A stretch of DNA of 64,000 nucleotides, from assembly GCA_947503525.1 (NCBI GenBank), contig CANNEA010000004.1, positions 248,001 to 312,000 on the forward strand, in the 5' to 3' direction. The translations under genes were made by a program, and so were the position numbers. The stretch's first letter is position 1; each line of letters starts with the position of its first letter. Source of the DNA: an uncultured Carboxylicivirga sp. (GTDB lineage Bacteria; Bacteroidota; Bacteroidia; Bacteroidales; Marinilabiliaceae). Positions 51,743 through 60,602 of the stretch are shown here, one piece after another. The notes under the pieces were generated by a model, which was not told the DNA's origin, did no database searches, and was given only the letters and a program-made list of their open reading frames with translations.

Positions 51743-53650
51743 TTATTTGAATTCAGTATTATTAATTGAACGGTCACCTTGAAGCATGACCTTAGCCTTC
51801 CCTTTATAATTATTGTTAGTAAATTCTACGTTGTGAGAGGCATTCAACTTAATGACCGGATTGGAAGGATACTTTTGAGCAAATTTGCCCGAATTAGTAA
51901 TCGTATTGCCAGTAAACTTTAAACCATCAACATTTGTAATTTGTAAAATCAAATTATCAAATTGATTAAATGTATTATCTGAAATTTCAATATTCTTAAA
52001 GGCAATATTCTTGTTTTCATCATCCGTATCAAAACGAATTACACCACGATCGAACCCGCTGTGCTGACAGTCCTGAAATGTATTGTTACGTATGTATATA
52101 TTGGCTGCATTGCCTGATTCATACCAATGACTGCTTTCAACAGGAACTAAAATCGCTTCCATCTCTGTATGGAATGTATTGTGCTCAATAACAGTAAGCT
52201 TAGGTGTTGAAATCAATAAACCACGAGCACGATTATTAGCTATATCACAATTATGAACCAGTACTTCAGGATAAGCGCTGATGTTTTCAACAAAATCACC
52301 AACTTGAAGGGAAGATGGAATTTCTTCATTAAAGGTGATAATCTGGTAACGACCGTTTAGATATTGTATATCTTTTACTGTTAACTGATCATATGGAAAA
52401 AAAGAATCATCTAAACGTACCAGACCAATTGTATCATTAGGATTGGCAACAACAAAACCTTGTTGTTGGTGATGTCCCATTCTTACACCAATTCGATTCG
52501 CATCAATTATATCCTCTACAATTTGGTAGGTACCGTGAATATTTGAAGCATCATCCAGTTGATTGTGAAAAGTACAATTCTTTAAAACAACTTTTCCTCT
52601 ACAACCTACAAAGTGGGTAGCATCAGCTGTAGTAGAAACCATTCTTCCTTTGGAAGGTGTAATATTAAAGCCATCAAGAATTAGGTCAGCTGAATTTTCT
52701 GCAATAATACCCATACCACCTGCATGATGGACATTTACATTTTGAGCATTAAAACCATAAGTTGATGTTACACGAAATGCTGGTGCAACCCGGTTAAACC
52801 CTTGTTCACCTTTCATAGTTAATATGGTACCAATTGGTGGGAGTTTTTTAGAATGGTTGTGAATTCGTACTAATCCAGGCTTAATCTCTTCAACAATCAG
52901 TTTATTCTCGCGTCCAATACTCTTATATTCAGGAGCTCTGTAATCGTAGGTATATTTATAATTAATATTTTCAATATAACGACTCACCTCAGCCTTTCTT
53001 GAATTAGTTAGATTGGTGTAAGCTTCAGTATCGTAGGCTATTGCCACTCGCTGTGGATCGTATAAAATGCTTTGCCCAATAGTGTGTTCATAATACTCCT
53101 TTATAAAATGCAATTGTTTATTTCGAATCTCGTAAGGATATTCCTCAGATATTTGCATATCAAAAGTCCCCTTCTTCTTATCATGTGCTACAATAAGTCC
53201 TTCACTGTGAAAGGGCTCATGCCAATCAATTGATACATTTTTTATGGTTATATCCTTACTTTTATCTACCAAAAATGGAATCATTATACCATGAAAAATA
53301 AAAGTAGATCCTTGTCCATCAATTGTTAGTTTATTAATATTCTTTATGGGAAAAGCTGTCCTAATCATTACATCGCAATGATTAGAAATATGACAAAACT
53401 CTTCTAGTCCCTTTTCAGGATAGAAGTGATATGTACCCTTCTCGAATATTAATTCAGAAACTTTATGGTCATTCACCTTTAATACTTCAGCTAATACCGC
53501 TTGCGTAGCATCGTCAGATATTGAAGTTTTAAATGTTATAACATTAGCTTCAGAATCGGATGTAATACAACTAAGTATTGTGAAACTTAAGATCAGCATT
53601 CCAAATCCGACTAAATAGTTTCTTTTCTTATTCATGTTTTTATTTTCCAT
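51743..53650 (-). CDS. GH110 alpha-1,3-galactosidase, lipoprotein
   Basis: 635 residues from the ATG at 53650 (MENKNMNKKR), which has GGAGAAG 6 bases upstream; in-frame alternatives are 53686 and 53635. Lipobox TILSC, C28. A right-handed beta-helix with the GH110 hallmarks FEKGTYHFYPEKG near the N-terminus, NVNVHHAGGMGIIAENS, and the active-site region STTADATHFVGCRGKVVLKN with NQLDDASNIHGTY. GH110 removes terminal alpha-1,3-D-galactose by inversion and has been found in marine carrageenan users. It would handle units where the anhydro bridge was never formed, complementing GH127. It has its own 21-bp direct repeat upstream (53707-53742). Confidence 0.88.
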   Translation of the reverse strand: MENKNMNKKRNYLVGFGMLILSFTILSCITSDSEANVITFKTSISDDATQAVLAEVLKVNDHKVSELIFEKGTYHFYPEKGLEEFCHISNHCDVMIRTAFPIKNINKLTIDGQGSTFIFHGIMIPFLVDKSKDITIKNVSIDWHEPFHSEGLIVAHDKKKGTFDMQISEEYPYEIRNKQLHFIKEYYEHTIGQSILYDPQRVAIAYDTEAYTNLTNSRKAEVSRYIENINYKYTYDYRAPEYKSIGRENKLIVEEIKPGLVRIHNHSKKLPPIGTILTMKGEQGFNRVAPAFRVTSTYGFNAQNVNVHHAGGMGIIAENSADLILDGFNITPSKGRMVSTTADATHFVGCRGKVVLKNCTFHNQLDDASNIHGTYQIVEDIIDANRIGVRMGHHQQQGFVVANPNDTIGLVRLDDSFFPYDQLTVKDIQYLNGRYQIITFNEEIPSSLQVGDFVENISAYPEVLVHNCDIANNRARGLLISTPKLTVIEHNTFHTEMEAILVPVESSHWYESGNAANIYIRNNTFQDCQHSGFDRGVIRFDTDDENKNIAFKNIEISDNTFNQFDNLILQITNVDGLKFTGNTITNSGKFAQKYPSNPVIKLNASHNVEFTNNNYKGKAKVMLQGDRSINNTEFK

Positions 53651-53706
53651 TTGTACTTCTCCATTAATCTCTTTACAAATTTTCACAATTGATAAGTTTG
53701 TTTAGA

Positions 53707-53742
53707 ACTTATGGGTAATAATGATGTACTTATGGGTTATAA
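53707..53742 (-). promoter_or_regulatory. 21-bp-spaced direct repeat upstream of GH110
   Basis: ACTTATGGGTAATAA (53707-53721) and ACTTATGGGTTATAA (53728-53742) on the plus strand: 14 of 15 bases identical, start-to-start distance 21 bp, 57 bases before the GH110 start. The core GGGTAATAATG resembles GGGTAAAATAATG of the ATTTTACC operators read on the other strand, so the same regulator might bind in inverted orientation. Confidence 0.6.
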
Positions 53743-53858
53743 ATTCGAAATCTCAACCATCCAATAACCAACACTAAACACTATCTTTCAACAACTTATA
53801 TAAATACCACTGAATAACTTTTTTAATCCGTTCTAATTATTCTTCATTTAAATCAAAA

Positions 53859-53893
53859 AGTCCGGAACAATAGCATAACTACCATTCCGGACT
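53859..53893 (-). terminator. Rho-independent terminator after GH42-like gene
   Basis: Perfect 9-bp stem (53859-53867 with 53885-53893), 17-base loop, followed by five T residues on the minus strand, 36 bases after the stop at 53930. Confidence 0.85.
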
Positions 53894-53929
53894 AACCCCA
53901 ATTCCCCCAGTGTAAATGATTAAGTTTAT

Positions 53930-56488
53930 TTAGTTTTTCAAATAAATAAAGCTTTGTTTTTTATCTCCTGTTATTACACTAACAATATATTCTCCAACAG
54001 GATAATTTAATAAATCCTTAGATATTTGATTTGTATAGTTTATTGAATCACGATGTAAAACCTGCCCTGACATATTCGTAATTAATAACTCAACATTGCT
54101 TTGTGATTCATAGAATTCAAGAGTAAAATATCCCGATGATGGATTTGGAAATAACCTGGCCATATCTGCATCATACAGATGATTACTACTTATGCCCGTT
54201 TCATTTTTCTCATCCTTAACTTCAATAAACAACACCTCATACTTTCCTAACTTAACCTCATTAGCAATTTCAACTCCATTTAATAGATTGATACATTTGG
54301 TTCCATTAATAGGGTTCTTTAATTCAATACTAATGCTAGTCTCAGTTTTTCCAAGATTAATAATGGATAACACATTATTTCCAGCGGAATTTTTGACACA
54401 TTTCCATGTGCATGATTTACTTTTTGATGTATTCAATTCATTTAAGAAAACATCCGGCATTAATCTTTTGGCATTAACTATTTCAAAAGCTTTAGTATTA
54501 AAATCTTCAAGTGTACTAACCGTAATAACATTACCGCCATTCAATCCTGATAAAGTCTCACCATATTCATTCTTTTGTAGACTCACATAATCTATTATAA
54601 TGGTTCCTCCATTATCCAGGTATACTTGCAAGGCCTCCAATTCCGATTGTGTTACATTTTGAGTTTCGTGTATTAATATGACGTCCCAATTTCCATTATC
54701 CTGAGTATTTATAATACTTTGTGTTGTAAAGCCAAGAGGTACACCTTCGAAGAATAAATCCTCGTACAATTCAAAAACCTTATCCATATATGTAGCATCA
54801 TTAATGGCCGAAGTTTCTGAATAAAAGATGCGAATCGGTTTACGTTGACCTTGCATCGTAGTAATTTCTTCGGAATAGGAGTTTAAATCCATGATGGTTT
54901 CGGCTACTTCCTTGGTTACCCGAGGTTGCTGATTGTTGGAACCAGCATATCCTTTTCCAGGTTCCCTGCGAAACGAGCCATCTACATCGCGAGGCCAATA
55001 CCAAATCTGACTGGCATTAAGACCTTGTGTATGCGCCAACCAAAAAGTAGCTCTGGCATAAAGTGGATTCATGAATAAATCGCGTGAACGCCCCGTCGAT
55101 AGATAATGAGCCTCTGTATTATAAACCAACTTTTCAGGGCTCACCGATTTCAAAAAATCGTAACTCATACACATTTCACGCCATTCAAAAGCATAATTAG
55201 CTTCCCACTCATGATCTGGTCCCCATAGTTTATTATAAGCAGCACCAGCATCATTCCCAATTATCTCGCTCAATTCGGTTAACATCTCCAAATCAATACC
55301 ATGCCCTCTTTTATTATTCGACCACAGGTTAGGCATAATCTTAAGGTGTACTTTGGCATCATCATCATACTTACGTATCTCAGATTTTAACCAGGTATAC
55401 CACTCAGTAACCCGATAATTATTAAATCGTGTCCAATCATACCACATTGGCGTTCCTTGCAAAGCATTATCAATTGGAATAACAATCTGAACAGCATCAA
55501 AAGACGCAAAACTTGTTTCCCATAGAGCATTCAAATTCGCAATATCCTGATGTTTATCTTCTAACCAAATTCTAAATTTATCGAAGGTATGTTCTGATAC
55601 CGGCCCACTGGCCCAATCCAATTTGTCGCCAGTTGTTGTAGTATAAAAATGCGGCTCGTTACATAACATGTAACCCAATTCGGAATACTTATTATCCGCC
55701 ATATAAGGGATTGTTCCAGCCAACAAATCACCCATCATTTTTTTTGCACCTGGATTATCGATATCATAACCAGTAAAAGTATCATCACGCATTATAAAGT
55801 CCGGACCATATTCCTCTTCAGCCCAATCATTCACACCTTTGTTATTAATAAAAATAAAACCTAAGTATCCGGAAGCTTTACCTGGAAGATCACCAACTTG
55901 GTTTTGGTTTAAATCACCATTCTTATTTAAGACATGAGCTGGAGAAATATAGTAGCCATCTTGCTGTCCAAAAAACTCCTCCAGATCAGCATCTTCAGGT
56001 TTCCAAGTATAATCAGTAATAAAAACAGGTTGTCCATTGTATCTCAATTGATCACCTTGATGGCTAACCTGACTCCAATCAACTATCGGTGTTGGCTTAC
56101 GCTTATATTCTTTGCTAATTACTTTTTGGAGGGTAGCAATAGAAGCATCTAACATTAATATAACATCGCCTCGTTCCCAATCAGCAAGGTCCTCAGCCAT
56201 TTCATGTGCAGTATTTTTATAGATAGCAACCTTGGCAAAATATTCAGAATTAATACTAACATTCTGTTCATCCCAATCTGCAAAAGTCAAAAATATTTCA
56301 GCTGTACGTACTGACAATTTCTCGCGCAGCACATCATGACCTAAGACCTCTGCTTCGCTTATTAAGGTTTCTAATATTGTAATCTTATTTTGCGCCTGTT
56401 GTTCTAAAGTTTGTCCCACCAGAACGATGGATATATTAATAGAAGTAAAGAGAAAAAAGGCTCTAAGAAAGGTAGATAATTTAATCAT
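53930..56488 (-). CDS. GH42-like clan A glycoside hydrolase with T9SS sorting domain
   Basis: 852 residues; signal peptide ends near VGQ26. After a helical region (30-130) comes a TIM-barrel catalytic domain about 135-530 with acid/base E278 in LCNEPHFY and likely nucleophile E459 in YNTEAHY, the pattern of GH42 and related clan A families. A beta-galactosidase trimerisation-like domain follows (IRIFYSETSAIND, LDNGGTIIIDYVS), then a type IX sorting domain starting ARLFPNPSSG. Export suggests it acts on large fragments. GH167, which releases neocarrabiose units in Pseudoalteromonas as I recall, is a plausible assignment; I cannot confirm it. Confidence 0.75.
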   Translation of the reverse strand: MIKLSTFLRAFFLFTSINISIVLVGQTLEQQAQNKITILETLISEAEVLGHDVLREKLSVRTAEIFLTFADWDEQNVSINSEYFAKVAIYKNTAHEMAEDLADWERGDVILMLDASIATLQKVISKEYKRKPTPIVDWSQVSHQGDQLRYNGQPVFITDYTWKPEDADLEEFFGQQDGYYISPAHVLNKNGDLNQNQVGDLPGKASGYLGFIFINNKGVNDWAEEEYGPDFIMRDDTFTGYDIDNPGAKKMMGDLLAGTIPYMADNKYSELGYMLCNEPHFYTTTTGDKLDWASGPVSEHTFDKFRIWLEDKHQDIANLNALWETSFASFDAVQIVIPIDNALQGTPMWYDWTRFNNYRVTEWYTWLKSEIRKYDDDAKVHLKIMPNLWSNNKRGHGIDLEMLTELSEIIGNDAGAAYNKLWGPDHEWEANYAFEWREMCMSYDFLKSVSPEKLVYNTEAHYLSTGRSRDLFMNPLYARATFWLAHTQGLNASQIWYWPRDVDGSFRREPGKGYAGSNNQQPRVTKEVAETIMDLNSYSEEITTMQGQRKPIRIFYSETSAINDATYMDKVFELYEDLFFEGVPLGFTTQSIINTQDNGNWDVILIHETQNVTQSELEALQVYLDNGGTIIIDYVSLQKNEYGETLSGLNGGNVITVSTLEDFNTKAFEIVNAKRLMPDVFLNELNTSKSKSCTWKCVKNSAGNNVLSIINLGKTETSISIELKNPINGTKCINLLNGVEIANEVKLGKYEVLFIEVKDEKNETGISSNHLYDADMARLFPNPSSGYFTLEFYESQSNVELLITNMSGQVLHRDSINYTNQISKDLLNYPVGEYIVSVITGDKKQSFIYLKN

Positions 56489-56510
56489 TGAACACTGATA
56501 TTGGGTTTAT

Positions 56511-56530
56511 GGATCTAAAAGTATAGATCC
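56511..56530 (-). other. Hairpin in 5' leader of GH42-like gene
   Basis: GGATCT and AGATCC (56511-56516, 56525-56530) flank an 8-base loop, 22-42 bases before the start codon. It could be a leader hairpin or an operator; evidence is limited to the symmetry. Confidence 0.3.
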
Positions 56531-56653
56531 AATAACTCAATATTGTCTCTTATCGTTTATTTAATGTATTCAATGGTAAAAAGCGAGTTTATCCGAGTTG
56601 AAAAAGGAATAAATTCTTTATAAATAATCTTATAGCAGCCCACTTACTCCCTT

Positions 56654-57568
56654 TTATTTTAATTGAATTATAGCTTCCCCAAATGCAATACCAAGGCGCT
56701 TTTGACCTTCTGTATTGTAATGGGTATTATCAATATGTTTCGGGTAATCGGTCCAACTGCGATCGGTACTAGTTGGCAACATTATACAATTACTAGTTGA
56801 TTTAGCCACTTCGGCCATTCCTTCGCGAACTATACGCGGACCATCTTTAAAACGGCCATAGGTAGAATTAATTTGCCCAAAGACAAAAGGCAATTCAGGT
56901 AAGCTAAAGTTATCTCGATAAGCTTGGATTAAAGTTTTCAAATTAACTTCATACGATAAGGCACTCACCTCTTTTGCAGCATCATTCTCGCCTTGCATCC
57001 AAGCTATGCCAATAATATCATAACTTTTACCTTCCGATATAAGTCGGTCTAGGTTTTCATTAACAAGTGTAATGTGCTCATTAAATAATTTCGCCTTTTG
57101 CTTTTCTCCTTCCTTTTCAACCATTTGAGCTTTTTCTGCTGACCAATTCGGGTTCCAGGCACCATAAAGAGCGGTTCCTCCCATTGAAGTTTTAATCAGT
57201 AATATTTCTGATTCGGGATATGCATCAGCCAGACTTAGACCAATAAACAACTCCGGACCAAAAAACTTCTCAAAGTTGTATTTCTTTGACTTTGCTGGAG
57301 CTAAATAGTAGCTCAAGGGTTCAAATTTTCTTTTTTGACTCAACATTATCCGTGGGGCAATTTCCATTATTCTTGCCTGAATTGAATCTGACAACTCATC
57401 ATAGTTGCCTGATCCTGCCATATTTGACTGACCTGCCAGCAATACTACTTTTACCTTATCTTGCTGTGAACAGGCTATTAATGATAGAAAAAGCATGGAC
57501 AAAAACATCGCTGTTCTTGCCCATTTAATGTATGCTGTGAAATTACTCTTATTACTATTTTTAGTCAT
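56654..57568 (-). CDS. SGNH carbohydrate esterase lipoprotein (SASA/sialate-O-acetylesterase-like)
   Basis: 304 residues, lipobox SLIAC with C33. SGNH blocks: nucleophile S48 in LLAGQSNMAG, glycine of KTSMGGTALYG, Asn of WMQGEND, and catalytic D280/H283 in DNTHYNTEGQ. This is the SASA domain found in CE6-type acetyl-xylan esterases and sialate O-acetylesterases. It starts 5 bases after a sulfatase stop, so the pair is one operon. A role removing acetyl or other acyl groups from algal galactan is inferred; carrageenan is not normally acetylated, so the real substituent is an open question. Confidence 0.85.
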   Translation of the reverse strand: MTKNSNKSNFTAYIKWARTAMFLSMLFLSLIACSQQDKVKVVLLAGQSNMAGSGNYDELSDSIQARIMEIAPRIMLSQKRKFEPLSYYLAPAKSKKYNFEKFFGPELFIGLSLADAYPESEILLIKTSMGGTALYGAWNPNWSAEKAQMVEKEGEKQKAKLFNEHITLVNENLDRLISEGKSYDIIGIAWMQGENDAAKEVSALSYEVNLKTLIQAYRDNFSLPELPFVFGQINSTYGRFKDGPRIVREGMAEVAKSTSNCIMLPTSTDRSWTDYPKHIDNTHYNTEGQKRLGIAFGEAIIQLK

Positions 57569-57573
57569 ATGAA

Positions 57574-58971
57574 TTATTTGCTATTTGTCATTCCTCCATA
57601 AGGATAATGTGGATTTTCACTACGCTGCTCAATAAATAATTGTTCAACTTCACTAACAACATCAGGATGTTGATCAGCAATATTATTCGCCTCCGAAATA
57701 TCCTTACTTAAATCATAAAGCTCTATTGGAGAATCCACACCATAACGAACTGCTTTCAAGTTATTAATTCGAACAGCCTGACGAAAAGCATCTGGCTTTC
57801 TACCATTTTTATGAAATTCCCAATTTAAAAAATCACGCTCAGGTGCATTTTTGCCTTTCAGAACCGGTAATATTGAAACACCATCAGTTTGTTCGGGAGC
57901 TTGTATCCCAACAGCTTCAGCTATTGTTGGCATAATATCTTGTCCACTACCTATAAAATCTGAAACTGAACCTGCTTTAATTTTTCCACGCCAGTAAGCC
58001 AAGGTAGGAACACGAATTCCTCCTTCGTAAACATCACGTTTAAAGCCTTGTAAATCGCCATTACTATTAAAAAATTCATAATCATGTTCCCCTTCTCCTG
58101 TTGGGCCATTATCGCTGGTGAATAATATTAATGTATTATCCAATTCTCCCATAATATCCAACTTCTCTAATAAGCGCCCTATTTGTTGATCAAGCAGTGT
58201 TATTTTAGCCGCATGTCTTCGTTCTACTTCAGGCCAACCTCTATCGGCATACAATTCCTTGTCATGAATGTAATATTCGTGTGCATGTGGCGCTCTGTAA
58301 CTCATAAACAGGAAAAAAGGTTTGTCCTTATCCAATTGCTCATCCAGATAATTAAACGCTAATTCTGTACGAAATTCATCCTTACAGTTCCACTCCTTTT
58401 CATAATAATAAATCGAATCTTCTTTCGCATTTATCCAATGCATTTGCTCATCGTAACGAATTCCTTCAAAGGGACTAGCCCATTGTTCCTGAATGGCATA
58501 ATCAAATCCACGAGCAAAAGCCCAAGTACTTAAATCATTAGGATCCTCAACATGCCACTTGCCAATAAAAGCAGTTTGATAACCTGCATCCTTCATCATA
58601 TCCCCCAAAGTGAGATCAGTCTTCTTCAATGGGATTCGATCAAATCGCTTATTAACCACATCATAGCCTTTATTGCCTCTTATCGTATTAAAACCAGAAC
58701 TAATACCTGTCAACAATACCGCTCTTGAAGGCGAACAAACAGGTGCTCCGGCATAAAAATTAGTGAATCGCATACCATCTTTAGCCAACTGATCGAGCAC
58801 CGGTGTTGCTATTACGTCCTGTCCATAACAACCTAATTCCCCATAACCCAAATCATCAGCTAATAACACTAACACATTGGGTTTTGAAATTTTCTTTTCC
58901 GCTTGCTGACATGACGAATTGATCAACAAAAGACCAAACAATAGAAGGTTCAGATATTTGAATAGATTCAT
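57574..58971 (-). CDS. Sulfatase, S1 family, lipoprotein
   Basis: 465 residues, lipobox INSSC with C21. Formylglycine motif CSPSRAVLLTG at C79, calcium ligands in LADDLGYGELG, GKWHVEDP, and FTSDNGPTGEGEH. The CSPSR variant differs from the CGPSR and CTPSR enzymes elsewhere in the window, so it probably belongs to another S1 subfamily and attacks another sulfate position. Co-transcribed with the esterase downstream. Confidence 0.93.
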   Translation of the reverse strand: MNLFKYLNLLLFGLLLINSSCQQAEKKISKPNVLVLLADDLGYGELGCYGQDVIATPVLDQLAKDGMRFTNFYAGAPVCSPSRAVLLTGISSGFNTIRGNKGYDVVNKRFDRIPLKKTDLTLGDMMKDAGYQTAFIGKWHVEDPNDLSTWAFARGFDYAIQEQWASPFEGIRYDEQMHWINAKEDSIYYYEKEWNCKDEFRTELAFNYLDEQLDKDKPFFLFMSYRAPHAHEYYIHDKELYADRGWPEVERRHAAKITLLDQQIGRLLEKLDIMGELDNTLILFTSDNGPTGEGEHDYEFFNSNGDLQGFKRDVYEGGIRVPTLAYWRGKIKAGSVSDFIGSGQDIMPTIAEAVGIQAPEQTDGVSILPVLKGKNAPERDFLNWEFHKNGRKPDAFRQAVRINNLKAVRYGVDSPIELYDLSKDISEANNIADQHPDVVSEVEQLFIEQRSENPHYPYGGMTNSK

Positions 58972-59081
58972 TGTATTAGATTAGGATTAAATAGTTTAAC
59001 GCTCATTTTACATTAATAAAGGGAGCAACATGCATGAAAGTCATAATTTTAGCCCCGCTTTTTTTATAGTATTTCTCGTGC

Positions 59082-59435
59082 TTACTTTACACTTTTCATT
59101 TCTTCTCGTACACGATCTAAAAATGGTCTTAACTCCTTTTTAGTTTTACCAGTCATCTTGCTCAAAAAAGCAGTTAATTCCTGATTATTTTTCTTATAAA
59201 TCACTTTTGCTTCTTCTTTGGTTTTATTCCCCGCTTTTACTTCTTTATTGATTGCGGCTACTGCCTTAGCCTGCACCGAATAAAACTCATGCAAGTCACT
59301 TTTATGGTCTTCGCTTAAATTATATTCCTTAACTGTTTCATCAACAAAATAATTGACCTTTTTCTCAACATGCTTTTGCGCCATTACAGTTCCACAGATA
59401 GCAATTAATGCAAATAGTAAACTTAGCTTTTTCAT
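59082..59435 (-). CDS. Small secreted helical protein, unknown function
   Basis: 117 residues; signal peptide ends near VMAQ20. The mature part is highly charged and predicted helical (VNYFVDETVKEYNLSEDHKS, KAGNKTKEEAKVIYKKNNQE), loosely like small periplasmic Spy/CpxP-type or DUF-class proteins. Rich in Lys and Glu, no Cys. It follows the gene at 59464 by 28 bases and is last in the FAD oxidoreductase operon, so an accessory or chaperone role for those proteins is possible. I do not recognise the family. Confidence 0.65.
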   Translation of the reverse strand: MKKLSLLFALIAICGTVMAQKHVEKKVNYFVDETVKEYNLSEDHKSDLHEFYSVQAKAVAAINKEVKAGNKTKEEAKVIYKKNNQELTAFLSKMTGKTKKELRPFLDRVREEMKSVK

Positions 59436-59463
59436 CCTTTTTTGTTTTTAGTGATTTCTAATT

Positions 59464-60600
59464 TTATAAATATTCTATATGTTTCTTTTTATAACGTTCA
59501 AGCCTTTTATGTTCTTTCTTTGTGAGTTCTGCACTATTTAAATAATAGTATGCACGACGCGATAAAACAACATCCTCCTTAAGCAAGGAAAAGCAAAAAC
59601 AAATCACATCTTGAGAAGCACTATTCCTCTCTTCCATCAATTCAAGTAAAACATTTAACTCTTGGTAATCTTTTACTTGTGAGTAATGTTTCAATATCTC
59701 ATCAAAGTAATCTCTTGAAGATGGTTCTGCTATGTAACTCTTCAATGATTGAAGCGTTTTTAACCTTAGTTGATTATTCGATGCTTGCGATAAGCTATAC
59801 ATGACATCAAAATATACCTGTGTAGGTAGTCCTTCAAAATAAGGCTGGGCAACTTTTAATAATTGTGGAAATTCATGAATATTTGAAACTACCGTTTCTA
59901 CAATTCTTCCGGAATCAACTTTCTTGTCATTAAACCAATTTATCGCAAACACTTTAAAAGAGATATCATCCGATTCTAGATATTCCTCCACTTTTTCTGA
60001 CGATAAACTTTGGCTTGTAATTCTTTTAATATGGTCCCTTACATTACCATTGGCATAGTGCCACAACGCAAAACAGGTTAACGCTGCTCCATCCACAGAC
60101 GCATCTGCTTTAAAATTAACTAAGGTTGCACCGGAATAGCCATCCAATTCAACGCCATGTTCAACCTCGTTTTTCTTTACAATATCACTTAGATTTAAAT
60201 TTTTAAATCGAGAATTTTCATCTTTGAGAATGGCACTCAACAATTCATAATCTTCATTTGTAAAAGGTTTACCTTCCACCTTTTCTAGTTCCACATTAGC
60301 TGGTAATTCATATCTAAGGAATGTTCCAATGGGCGACCAAAACAAGCGCACAGTATCCACTTGACAAACACCAGCTTCACAATACACTGAAATGACATCC
60401 ATATAGAATTCCACAGGCTGTCCGGTTTCGTTCTTTATTTCAAACAAGTCATAAGTCCGCCCTCCTTCACTTTCAAAAGCAGGATGCAGGATCCTAATTT
60501 GATGAGTGAACACCGAATTCGAGAGGTGCTTGAGTTGAGGCATAGCAAAACTCAATAGCACCAAACTCAATAGGCTTAATATGACTTTACGATTTATCAT
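59464..60600 (-). CDS. Exported protein with flavinylation-like DxxSGAT motif and HEAT-like C-terminus
   Basis: 378 residues; hydrophobic N-terminus 7-20. Residues 150-160 read LDGYSGAT, matching the D-x-x-(S/T)-G-A-(T/S) motif where FMN is attached covalently in FMN-binding proteins (D153, S156, T159). The preceding 110 residues (FWSPIGTFLRYELP, PFTNEDYELLSAIL) could be a divergent FMN-binding-type domain. From about 190 the chain looks like helical repeats (VEEYLESDD, LLKVAQPYFEGLP, LKTLQSLKSYI). It starts 2 bases after the FAD oxidoreductase stop. A flavin-carrying electron partner of that enzyme is inferred, not shown. Confidence 0.6.
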   Translation of the reverse strand: MINRKVILSLLSLVLLSFAMPQLKHLSNSVFTHQIRILHPAFESEGGRTYDLFEIKNETGQPVEFYMDVISVYCEAGVCQVDTVRLFWSPIGTFLRYELPANVELEKVEGKPFTNEDYELLSAILKDENSRFKNLNLSDIVKKNEVEHGVELDGYSGATLVNFKADASVDGAALTCFALWHYANGNVRDHIKRITSQSLSSEKVEEYLESDDISFKVFAINWFNDKKVDSGRIVETVVSNIHEFPQLLKVAQPYFEGLPTQVYFDVMYSLSQASNNQLRLKTLQSLKSYIAEPSSRDYFDEILKHYSQVKDYQELNVLLELMEERNSASQDVICFCFSLLKEDVVLSRRAYYYLNSAELTKKEHKRLERYKKKHIEYL

Positions 60601-60602
60601 TA

